Source: Verrucomicrobiota bacterium (GTDB lineage: Bacteria; Verrucomicrobiota; Verrucomicrobiia; JADLBR01). Taken from it: DNA of 34,298 bases. Below, one piece after another: positions 24,401-31,345 of this stretch; the first letter of the stretch is position 1; the number at the start of each line of letters is the position of its first letter. Location: assembly GCA_029560585.1 (NCBI GenBank), contig JAKQKQ010000018.1:1-34298 (forward strand), read 5' to 3'. Both the position numbers and the translations under genes were made by a program. The notes beneath the pieces are model-generated. The model was not told where the DNA came from. It did not search any database and worked only from the letters and a program-made list of their open reading frames with translations.

Positions 24401-24574
24401 GTTCCATTCCTCGATGAGCCACGATGCGGGGACCGATTGGGGCGCGCCGTCGTACCAGACGAGGGTTTCGGGTGGGATGGCCCCGGCGGCAATGCGCGCG
24501 CGGAGGTCGTCGAGGGGGATGGGGCCGTGGGTGCCGCCGGGGGTTTGGAAGAACCAGCGTGGTTCGGCGCTCAT
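21431..24574 (-). CDS. GYF_2-TIR-NB-ARC-TPR STAND protein
   Basis: This encodes 1047 residues. Residues 4-60 match GYF_2 (WFFQTPGGTHGPIPLDDLRA, then TLVWYDG), and a shorter GYF_2-like half (IHQALAEGQLHPEAVAWRPG) ends near 103. A Pro/Ala linker leads to a TIR domain (WDLFISYARKDN at 142-153, FFDKEDI, SEWCRREWEAW with probable catalytic E230). NB-ARC: P-loop GLGGMGKT at 360-367, Walker B LLVLDNVD about 441-448, MRMHRLVQ in the MHD position. Two clear TPR units follow (VNNLAALLESKGDYAGALPL). The last 170 residues are a domain shared with the DUF4062 STAND gene in this window. GYF_2 domains are thought to bind peptides or attach to membrane proteins, here possibly recruiting the TIR. A short dispersed repeat is embedded near the C-terminus. 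The start follows no strong ribosome site. Confidence 0.88.
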   Translation of the reverse strand: MSAEPRWFFQTPGGTHGPIPLDDLRARIAAGAIPPETLVWYDGAPQSVPASWLIEEWNVSQDDRTTEGVCLYEIHQALAEGQLHPEAVAWRPGDANSRTLATLFGMAPAPQTPQVPAASPQPKLASSQPAAPADSPLGEGPWDLFISYARKDNQPARPGEAGWVTAFIEALQAEHRRATGGHELRVFFDKEDIRPSDNWEWRIGRGLRESKLLLAFLSPNYFKSEWCRREWEAWVEHEIARHVLSEGITPVYFVEVPGFPDAADQENAAWMGNYRRRQHFDLHPFVPQGVEALRHEALRARLAELERLIRERTERVDRAAASPNTVPDYNPCFVGRLRELDALFEMLSLRRMGVVAAVHGLGGMGKTELSFTYAHAFAHEYPGGRYLLRCEGRDDLRAVLCDLAPDIGVEFTDDEKKSLDLSFPKIRAGLARWGREKGRVLLVLDNVDRRELLSKQQTDLLNLGQDIVHLLGTTRLEPPPAAQRSGVRAAAHETTAWLAIDELPPDDAVRLIEKHRPFTDASERAAARQIAADLGGFALAIETIAVHLANEPNLSCKAMLEDIRANVLPVLDVLGADASVELRRHNHEKLLGRLIRPTLDRLTPPERLAVEFAALLPPDQVVIPWLRALVAKTFPELGAALGPGRPDPWHDGVVRRLAGLRLLPSVVDVDPDRRPRVMRMHRLVQKVVAEPPDENAATDPALASKWDARIGAIEQLVHGRLGFLEKGWLDWDNRWEVEPLAALATHWLDQGRTTAPPIANRVMVRLDAMARLTEAEPLVRQALQVGERVLGPEHPSTLDSVNNLAALLESKGDYAGALPLYQRALEASERVLGPEHPDTLASVQALADVLEKTGRAADARPLRLRALAAVARKPDATPLQLRTAALDSYKLGDSAQAIALLERVLARGFEIPGTHCHLARIGLLTDRFDDAREHAREAWEHRAEAPPYVVPRILWLQLACDLLTNPHSEIRNPTSAILLGRLKTALQAEGAHMEWSMGPVLEHLRANLTPDAHALLAALVAALSDVKNLPALDAFPAWRDATPRGLN
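21654..21682. repeat. Dispersed GGATTTCGGAATGCGG-type repeat inside a gene
   Basis: The run GGGATTTCGGATTTCGGAAT followed by GCGGATT lies within the GYF_2-TIR STAND gene and encodes NPHSEIRNPTSAI. It breaks the alignment with the paralogous C-terminal domain of the DUF4062 gene exactly at a variable linker. Related sequence occurs at 5484-5515 and 5603-5635. Confidence 0.5.
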
Positions 24575-24730
24575 TGGGGGAGAGGATTAGCGGGGTGTTG
24601 CGGGGAGGGAAGGCGGAATGCGGTGGGCTAACACGCGCGTTCGTTTGGTGGGGTAAGGATGAGGCGAGGCGCCCGGGGCCCTATTTTGATAGGGCGATGA
24701 TGGAAATGGGTGATGTGGCGGCCTCTCCGT

Positions 24731-24833
24731 TCAGAAACTCCGCAGCCAAGCGCGCACCCCGTCGTGTGTCATCACATCGAAGGCGGTGAGCAGCCCCTTT
24801 TCGACGAGGAAGATGATCCGGTGGAGAATTATA
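24731..24833 (-). pseudogene. Orphan C-terminal coding fragment
   Basis: The minus strand reads HIILHRIIFLVEKGLLTAFD, then VMTHDGVRAWLRSF and TGA at 24731-24733. Most codons end in G or C and the sequence looks like real protein, but there is no in-frame ATG or GTG with a ribosome site, and upstream it runs into the 3' end of the next gene in another frame. It may be the tail of a lost gene, or the natural C-terminus of the membrane protein upstream after a frameshift. I do not recognise the family. Confidence 0.35.
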
Positions 24834-24842
24834 TGACCCGCA

Positions 24843-26054
24843 TCACCGCACAGACATCGCTGCCTCCGATGGACTGTGTGGGCGCGCGCTCAGGCTGATA
24901 GGGCTGATCTCGCGTGCCAACTCCCGCTCGTAGGCCCCGTATCCGCATATGTAGCAATAGGGCGAAGCCTCGATGAATCGGACCAGTAACCCAGCCACAA
25001 AGGTCTCGCTATCGTCGCGCAGCTCCCTTCGTGCTGATCGGGTGAGTTCATCCATCTCCCAAGACATGCCTGATCCGGGTAGGGGCCCATATTTTCGAAT
25101 GGCCATGGCGACCGTCTCGGTGGCTTGCAGATTCGAGACGATCCCCACGCGTCGGATCCACATGGGATAGCGAACGGGAAGTGATCTGGTGGAGATGATT
25201 ATTATGAACCACGCTATTGCGGCAGCGATGGTTCCGACCAAGATCCTCAGTCCCCAACGCAGGACCGTGTGCAAGATGCGTTGGCCTCGGTCGGTCTTGA
25301 GCAGCTCTGGAACGTCGAGCAGTCCAACGGCTTGCCCCGGGGTCTCGGGTAGTGCCTCGGGCGACCTGAGGGCGCCGCCAGCGACAGAGGGCTGCGGGCC
25401 GTCGCCGCCGAGGCCTGAAGCAGGCCTTAAATCCTCTTCGGGTTGTCCCATTTGCGCGGCGTGGCGTTGCCGAAGGGGTTCTGACGTTGCCGGAGAAGTC
25501 GGATCAGCGTAACCCAACGATTGCAGGAGCTCGTGCGGTATCGAGGCGATTGGCAACCTCAGGACACCCGTGGATGTCATGACCACGATGGCATCCGGCT
25601 CGGTCCGGAGGACCTTGACATCGGCGCGCGTTGTCCCGTCCGAATCCGTGAACGTGATCGTCCTATCCTTGATCGCGCCATGGGGGCGCGGTGCGGTCTG
25701 GGCGACTGGTGATGGGATCGTCGATCTGCCCAAGCCCCACGCGGTCAACACGTCGCCAGGCACAGTGTCGATGGGAATTCTCAGGACGCCGGTGGAGGTC
25801 ATGACGACGACCACGCCCGCTTCCGCGCGGAGTAGTTTCGCGTCCACATGTTCGCGCCCCCGCGAGTCGGTGAACGTCAGGGCAGCGGCCTGGGGTCCGG
25901 CCTGGCAGTGGACACCGGAGAGGCTGACGAGGCACAAGATGATCCCGATGGTTATGATCGGGGCGCGGCCGCTCGCCCCGGCACCGAATCGGCGTAGCCC
26001 GAGGCCGCCACGCGGTGGGTGATTGGACTGGGGTTGGCTTTTGGCGCTCGTCAT
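24843..26054 (-). CDS. Membrane protein with two tandem small beta domains
   Basis: This 403-residue protein has an N-terminal hydrophobic segment (about 32-50, IITIGIILCLVSLSG), probably a signal peptide or anchor. Two related units of about 50 residues follow: LTFTDSRGREHVDAKLLRAE and TITFTDSDGTTRADVKVLRT, each followed by VVMTSTGVLR(I/L)PI. Such modules occur in exported PVC proteins. After a Pro/Gly-rich linker there is one strong membrane segment (about 268-290, GTIAAAIAWFIIII) and a cytoplasmic-looking tail with a CYIC pair. It lies between two STAND genes and reads with them, 268 and 244 bases away. No function assigned. A frameshift at its 3' end is possible (see the fragment at 24731-24833). 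Confidence 0.65.
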   Translation of the reverse strand: MTSAKSQPQSNHPPRGGLGLRRFGAGASGRAPIITIGIILCLVSLSGVHCQAGPQAAALTFTDSRGREHVDAKLLRAEAGVVVVMTSTGVLRIPIDTVPGDVLTAWGLGRSTIPSPVAQTAPRPHGAIKDRTITFTDSDGTTRADVKVLRTEPDAIVVMTSTGVLRLPIASIPHELLQSLGYADPTSPATSEPLRQRHAAQMGQPEEDLRPASGLGGDGPQPSVAGGALRSPEALPETPGQAVGLLDVPELLKTDRGQRILHTVLRWGLRILVGTIAAAIAWFIIIISTRSLPVRYPMWIRRVGIVSNLQATETVAMAIRKYGPLPGSGMSWEMDELTRSARRELRDDSETFVAGLLVRFIEASPYCYICGYGAYERELAREISPISLSARPHSPSEAAMSVR

Positions 26055-26298
26055 GCGCCGTCTCCTGTGAAGCCAGTGCGTGGGACCGTCTTGGGTTCGA
26101 CGGGGCTCAAGCTCAGGAATTTTTACGAGAAGCTGGTTCGCCCGTCAAGGGGAGGCTCCGGGCCGCTTCTGGCATGGAACGCGCCGTAACAGGGCCGTCG
26201 CGCGGCTCGCTCACGCTCGCCGCTGCCCAGCTGTCGCGGAAGAGCACGGATTAGGGACGCGCGCTCGTGGTGGGGGCGCCTTACGGTCGCGTCTCCGG

Positions 26299-29200
26299 TC
26301 ACTTCAGTGGTCTTGGCCTCGCCTCTCGCCACTCGCGGAATCCCTCGAGGTGCCGCAAGTTGGCCTGGGCGGCAAAGGCATCGGCGAGGGCGGCGAGCAG
26401 AGCGATCTCCTCCGGACGCAGCTTGGACTTCAAGTGATCGATGACCGGCCGCATGGACCACTCCATGTGGGCGCCGCGTGCCTTTAGCGCGGTCTTGAGC
26501 ATGCCGAGCGTGCTGTCGATTGGCGCGCCGGTGTCGTCCTGCTGATGGCGGCCTCCCACCATCATCGCCGCCAGCCGCAACCACAAGATCCTGGGGATGA
26601 CATGCGGGGGTGCCTCCGCGCGGTGGAGCCATGCCGTGGCGACATTCTGTTGCACCGCGGCGATATCGTCGTTTAGGAAAGCGATGCGGGCGAGGTGGCA
26701 GGCGGTTCCGGGGATCTCAAATCCGGCATCGAGGACTCGGCGCAGAAGTTCCTGTGCCATCGGGTAGTCACCCAGGATGTAGCTGTCGAGGGCACACATC
26801 CGAAGGTCCTGCGGGGTCGCCTCGGGCTTATTCGCCAGGACTTTCAGACGGCGCACGCGAAGAGGGCGGGCCTCGGCGGGGTGCCCCCTCCTCTCCAAGA
26901 CGTCCGCTAGACTTTGCATGCTCGCGAGGGTGTCCGGGTGTTCTGCCCCAAGGGCGCGGACGTTGGCTTCCAGCGCCCGGCGAAACAGGGTCTCAGCGCC
27001 CTCGAGATCGCCTTTGCGCTGCAGCAGTCCGGCGAGGCAACAGATGTTGACGAGTGTATTGGGATGCTCCGGGCCCAGCACCCGCTCGTTGATCTCGAGC
27101 GCCTGGCGGTATAGCGGCTCGGCGCCGGCGAAGTCGCCTTTGCGCTCCAGGGCGTACGCGAGGCCGTTTACGCTCATGAGGGTATCGGGATGTTCTGGCC
27201 CCAAGACGCGTGCGCGGGCATCGAGGGCGCGGCAGTGAAGGGCTTCGGCGCCGGCGTAGTCGCCCCTCTTCTCCAGCACGAGGGCGAGGTTGCTTGCGCT
27301 GGTCAGGGTCTCCGGGTGATCTGGGCCTGATGCGCGTTCCCTGGTCTCCAGCGTTCGGCGGTGCAGGGACTCTGCGTCCGCATAGCGGCCCATGCGCTCA
27401 AGAAGGAAAGCCAGGTTGTTGGCCGTGACCAGCGTGCTGGGATGGTCCGGGCCCAGGGCGCGCCGACTGGCCTCGAGGGCCTTGCGAAGGAGCGGCTCAG
27501 CGGTGCGGTGGTCGCCCTTGAGCTGCAGGAGGGAGGCGAGATTATTGGCGATCACGAGCGTATCGCGATGTGCCGGACCCAGCGAGCGCTGACAGATCTT
27601 GTGTGCCTGGCGCAACAGGGGCTCGGCTGACGAATAAAGTCCGTTGTCGGATAGGAACTGGCCGACCAGCGCCGGGATGACGTGATCCCGCGAATTCTCG
27701 GGGATCTTCAGCCAGCGGGAACATGCCGACGCGTAGTCTTCGCCCATGTTCCTGCCGGCCTGCCTCAGAGGATGCCAATAGCGGGTGAGCTCCCACTGCG
27801 TCTCGGGTTTGTAGAGCGTCAGGAAGAGCGGTATCCGGGTGAGGCAGTCTCCGAGACGGTCCCAGGCGCGTGCGGCATGGAGCTGAAATGGCCACTCCGC
27901 CGCCTTGCGGGAACTTATCCCTCGCTGGCTCGGGTGGTCATCGAAATAATTCGCTATCGCGAGGTGTGCGGACTCCCCGTCTTCCGCGGAGGGGAGCAAC
28001 TCATCTTCGATCGCCTGCCTCAGAAAGTCGTGGCCGGGGACCCAGAGTCCCGTGTGCTGGGTCAGATGGGCGACGGTGGCCAAGAAGAGCGGGCGCCAGG
28101 ATTGGCGGTCCATGGGACCCCGTTCGTCGGCGAGCAGTTCCAGCCATTCGCTTTCAGAGAGTCCTTGGCGGGCCGCCCAGAGGAACCGCAATGATCGGGT
28201 GACGATGTCGCGTCCCCCATGGAAGTCGGTGGACCAGCGCCGGATCACGTGCCGGAAGAGCGCGGCAGGGTTGTCGGCCTTGAGGTATTCGTGGACCTTT
28301 TCCGGGAGACGATCGAAATCACCGAACTGGCGCAATTCGTCGAGGACGGTCCGGAGAAAGAGAGGGTTCGCGCAGCCGGGGGCATCGGCAATCTGGTCCC
28401 GGAGAGCCGGACTGAGCTTCTTGCGATAGATGTTCAGGAAAGAGTCGATCATGCGCCGGCGTTCGTCCGCCTCGGCCAGGGGGAGCGAGTGCAATGGCCA
28501 CTCACGTTCGCGCAAGGCATCGAGAGCGGGTCCCGGCAGGCACGAAGCGACGACCCGGACATGGGGTGGCAGCGGGTGAGGGAACCAGGATAGGTTTCGC
28601 TCGGAAGGGTCGCCAGCGATCTGGTTGAGCGCATCGAGGACAAGAACGATTCGGGGGACCCGTCCGGACGCCTGCCCCAGCCAGAGGGGCAGGACTTCGG
28701 CCATCTTGTCGGGCTTTGCTGGGATCTCGTCTCGGATGCCCGCAAGGCGCCTGATCTCGCCCAGCAGGCGATACAAGAAGTGCGGGATCGATGCGCTCTC
28801 GGCGGTCGCCCCAAAGTAGTGCTCCAAAAGGAAGTGATCGGGGTAGGCTTCGCGATATCGGGATGCCCACGCGGCCAGAAGTGCGGTCTTGCCACAGCCG
28901 GACTCGCCAATGACGACGAGCCCGCGCTTCCCGTTATCCGAGGCCGCGAAAGCGTCCAGCGCGCACAGGTGGATTGGGCGTTCGACAAATGCCAGGAGTT
29001 TCCTTCGCGCGTACGCGCGGTGGGCGTTGGCCTCTTGTTCGAGTGCGCCGGGGACTTTCTCCCCCGGGTACAGCTCGTTGATCAGGTCCAAGAATTGCCT
29101 GTGGACGATGCGGGCGAGTTCGGGCGGATCGCGGTACGGATCGACCAGCGGCACTCCGCTGGCGCGGATGGTCTTCTTGAGCGCCGCGAGTTTTGCGATG

Positions 29201-29835
29201 CGCTCGCGCGTGCGTCGGGCGGCGCCTTCGGGTCCAAACGCGCGGACATCCTCCGGGATGTCGCGCTCGACCATCTCTTGCCGATCCTCGGTTGAGAGGG
29301 TGGCGATGTAGGCCGGGTCTCGGAAGTAGAAGAACGCGTGACCGGACATGCCCGGGTTGCGGAGGACCCCGTACAGAATCTCAAGCTCCGTGACCGATGT
29401 CCGTTCCTGAACGTGTTCCTGTATCCATCGCTCCTTGGCGAGAACCTCGGCGGGCACTGTGGCGGGAATCCAGCCATAGCGTTCGCCGAGGATGCCAATG
29501 AAATAGGGGCGGCAAGCATTGATCTCCTCCAAGCAGAGCGGAAGGACTTTCCCCTCGGCCTGCTCCTCGCGGGTGATGCCCCATCGCAGGTCGACCTCGG
29601 TGAACGAGACGAAGCGTTCCTCGCAAATCCTGCGCAGTTCGGGGAACACGTGCTTGACGAGCAATTCGCGCTCCTCGCGCATATCGCGGAATGTCGAGGA
29701 GATGAAGATGCGGATTTCTCGTCGCGCGAGGTGGTTTGACTCGGGGGACAGAGGTTCGCCGGATGGCGCCAAGGGCGAGGGGTCGGATGACGGGAATGAC
29801 GGGGTGCCGGGTTGCTCCGGCGACTCATCGCTCAT
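26299..29835 (-). CDS. DUF4062-NTPase-TPR STAND protein (nephrocystin-3-like layout)
   Basis: This 1178-residue protein starts with a disordered Ser/Pro tail, then DUF4062 at about 41-130 (IRIFISSTFRDMREERELL), a domain with a TIR-like alpha/beta outline found in front of STAND ATPases. A P-loop GESGCGKT lies at 310-317, with Walker B IVLVLDALNQ near 395. TPR units from about 740 number six to seven (TLVIANNLASLLQLKGDHRT type). The last 170 residues (LDSYILGDY…, FEIPGTACHLARIAF, AEAPPHVIPRILWLRLA, GAHMEWSMRPVIDHL) match the C-terminus of the GYF_2-TIR STAND gene closely. DUF4062-NTPase-TPR is the layout of animal nephrocystin-3 and TEP1-like proteins. It diverges from the RyR gene. Start at 29835 is the first ATG. 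Confidence 0.87.
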   Translation of the reverse strand: MSDESPEQPGTPSFPSSDPSPLAPSGEPLSPESNHLARREIRIFISSTFRDMREERELLVKHVFPELRRICEERFVSFTEVDLRWGITREEQAEGKVLPLCLEEINACRPYFIGILGERYGWIPATVPAEVLAKERWIQEHVQERTSVTELEILYGVLRNPGMSGHAFFYFRDPAYIATLSTEDRQEMVERDIPEDVRAFGPEGAARRTRERIAKLAALKKTIRASGVPLVDPYRDPPELARIVHRQFLDLINELYPGEKVPGALEQEANAHRAYARRKLLAFVERPIHLCALDAFAASDNGKRGLVVIGESGCGKTALLAAWASRYREAYPDHFLLEHYFGATAESASIPHFLYRLLGEIRRLAGIRDEIPAKPDKMAEVLPLWLGQASGRVPRIVLVLDALNQIAGDPSERNLSWFPHPLPPHVRVVASCLPGPALDALREREWPLHSLPLAEADERRRMIDSFLNIYRKKLSPALRDQIADAPGCANPLFLRTVLDELRQFGDFDRLPEKVHEYLKADNPAALFRHVIRRWSTDFHGGRDIVTRSLRFLWAARQGLSESEWLELLADERGPMDRQSWRPLFLATVAHLTQHTGLWVPGHDFLRQAIEDELLPSAEDGESAHLAIANYFDDHPSQRGISSRKAAEWPFQLHAARAWDRLGDCLTRIPLFLTLYKPETQWELTRYWHPLRQAGRNMGEDYASACSRWLKIPENSRDHVIPALVGQFLSDNGLYSSAEPLLRQAHKICQRSLGPAHRDTLVIANNLASLLQLKGDHRTAEPLLRKALEASRRALGPDHPSTLVTANNLAFLLERMGRYADAESLHRRTLETRERASGPDHPETLTSASNLALVLEKRGDYAGAEALHCRALDARARVLGPEHPDTLMSVNGLAYALERKGDFAGAEPLYRQALEINERVLGPEHPNTLVNICCLAGLLQRKGDLEGAETLFRRALEANVRALGAEHPDTLASMQSLADVLERRGHPAEARPLRVRRLKVLANKPEATPQDLRMCALDSYILGDYPMAQELLRRVLDAGFEIPGTACHLARIAFLNDDIAAVQQNVATAWLHRAEAPPHVIPRILWLRLAAMMVGGRHQQDDTGAPIDSTLGMLKTALKARGAHMEWSMRPVIDHLKSKLRPEEIALLAALADAFAAQANLRHLEGFREWREARPRPLK

Positions 29836-30046
29836 TTGGGACGGTTTCTAGCATGGCCACCGCGGTGGGAGGAATGCAATTCGCGCTCGCCCGCGATCCG
29901 CACGAGGGGCGCGAGAGGGCGTGATGCGGAATGGTGCGGTAGGGAGAGGGCTGTCGGACGATTCGGTTGCCCACTGGCGCCGTGGCCGGTCGGGCAGCCT
30001 TCCAGAATTGCAGGTGACATCGTCTGGGTTGGTGCGAGAAGTGAGC

Positions 30047-30337
30047 ATGGATTACGAGCCGAAGCCGATCGGGACGGGCGGCATCGAACTGCCGAAGGAG
30101 CTGCTGGCGCTGACGGAGAAGCTGGCGGAGCACGCGCACGACGTTTGGGCGCGGCAGCGGATGTCGCAGGGGTGGACGTATGGCCCGAAGCGGGACGACG
30201 GGGCCAAGCAGCATCCCTGCCTGGTGCCGTATGCGGATCTTCCCGATTCGGAAAAGGAGTACGACCGTCAGGCGGCGCTCGGGACGCTCAAGGCGATCCT
30301 CGCACTGGGGTACCGGATCGAGGGTAGTAGAGGGTAG
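30047..30337 (+). CDS. Stand-alone RyR-domain protein
   Basis: This 96-residue protein is essentially one RyR domain. ATG at 30047 is preceded by GAGAAG. The match to ryanodine-receptor repeats is strong: VWARQRMSQGWTYGPKRDD, then HPCLVPYADLPDSEKEYDRQ and LKAILALGYRIE. In ryanodine receptors these repeats lie on the cytoplasmic cap; bacterial versions are uncharacterised to my knowledge and are suspected nucleotide or ligand sensors. It begins a rightward set with a small basic protein (93 bases on) and a TIR-like protein, and diverges from the DUF4062 STAND gene. It is the second RyR domain in the window, the other being the C-terminus of the AAA+ protein at 5750-8416. Confidence 0.88.
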   Translation: MDYEPKPIGTGGIELPKELLALTEKLAEHAHDVWARQRMSQGWTYGPKRDDGAKQHPCLVPYADLPDSEKEYDRQAALGTLKAILALGYRIEGSRG

Positions 30338-30429
30338 GGAAGACGGTCTCTTTCTCTTGGCCGCAGCTGGGATCGCGTTCGGTCGACAGATTTCTTGCGG
30401 TGTGTTGCTGCCGATGGCAAAGTTTGATC

Positions 30430-30633
30430 ATGGTCAGGGACAAGACAAAGCGTGCTGGCATCCAGACCTTCTCAGGGAGAAGGCTGAAGCTGCGGCGGGC
30501 CAAGAGCGGCGCCGAGATCCGAAGGGCGCTGAACCTTGGGGATGTGCGGCACTATCGTATCCATGCTTTGCTTGAGCGGTCCTTTGCAAAGAAGACGATC
30601 CGTCGGAAGTTGGCATCGACTGCGGCGGATTAG
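30430..30633 (+). CDS. Small basic protein of unknown family
   Basis: This 67-residue, lysine/arginine-rich protein starts MVRDKTKRAGIQTFSGRRLK and ends KKTIRRKLASTAAD. The middle part (AEIRRALNLGDVRHYRIHAL) could be helical and nucleic-acid binding. Its TAG stop is 18 bases before the ATG of the TIR-like gene and overlaps a possible GTG start of that gene. Codon use is less GC-biased than its neighbours. It could be a regulator or antitoxin-like partner of the TIR-like protein. No homologue is recognised, so confidence is moderate that it is a gene and low for any role. Confidence 0.45.
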   Translation: MVRDKTKRAGIQTFSGRRLKLRRAKSGAEIRRALNLGDVRHYRIHALLERSFAKKTIRRKLASTAAD

Positions 30634-30650
30634 TGGGTGTCGGGGGAAGC

Positions 30651-31241
30651 ATGGCGGGACGAGAGGCCGGCGGGGATTCTGTTTTTCTCAATGTTCCGTA
30701 CGACAGAGGCTATGAAAGGCTCTTCGTCGCGCTCATTGCGGCCGTCGTGGCTGCGGGGTTGAAGCCGCGGTGCGCCCTTGAGATTCCCGAGCAAGGGGAG
30801 GGTCGTCTTGCGCGGATTTTGGGCCTACTCGAGGAGTGTCGTCTTTCCATTCACGACTTGAGCCGTGTGGGAACGCCGGCGCGCTTCAACATGCCGTTTG
30901 AATTGGGTCTCGCAGTTGCCATTTGCCGACTCAAGCACAGGGACCACGGATACATCGTTATGGAGGCGCTTGAAGGCAGGATGGCCAAGACCCTGAGCGA
31001 TTTGCCGGAGGGGCCCACGATCATTCACCGGGGTAGCCCACGCCGACTCATCGCGGAACTGTTCGATAATCTGCGTGGGAGTCGTCCGGGTGACGCCGAG
31101 AAGGTCTATCGCCGGCTTATCCAGCAATTGCCAGAGGTTCGCAAGGCGCATCGGTCTGAGGGAATCGTTCGACGAGCTATTTTCAACGAGCTTGTGGCTG
31201 GGGCGACGTTCGCCGCCTCAAAGCTGGATGTCTTGCAATGA
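30651..31241 (+). CDS. TIR / nucleoside-deoxyribosyltransferase-like protein
   Basis: This is a 196-residue protein. ATG at 30651 with GGGGGAAG upstream is preferred over the GTG at 30633. The pattern is SVFLNVPYDRGYERLFVALI, a GLKPRCALE segment, RLARILGLLEECRLSIHDLS, then RFNMPFELGLAVAI. The strand-helix order and the glutamate in PFELG match the TIR/deoxyribosyltransferase superfamily, where a glutamate at that point is catalytic for N-glycosidic bond cleavage, including NAD. This DLSR…RFNMPFELG family is widespread in bacteria with unknown function. It follows the RyR and small basic genes closely and is the likely enzyme of that set. Confidence 0.65.
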   Translation: MAGREAGGDSVFLNVPYDRGYERLFVALIAAVVAAGLKPRCALEIPEQGEGRLARILGLLEECRLSIHDLSRVGTPARFNMPFELGLAVAICRLKHRDHGYIVMEALEGRMAKTLSDLPEGPTIIHRGSPRRLIAELFDNLRGSRPGDAEKVYRRLIQQLPEVRKAHRSEGIVRRAIFNELVAGATFAASKLDVLQ

Positions 31242-31345
31242 AGAAGCGAGAGAGATGAGTTGTCCGGCTGGCGCGCGAAGCGTGAAACGACTGACTCCTG
31301 CATTTCTTCTTTTCGAGAGGCGTCCGCCCCGATAACGGATGTGGC

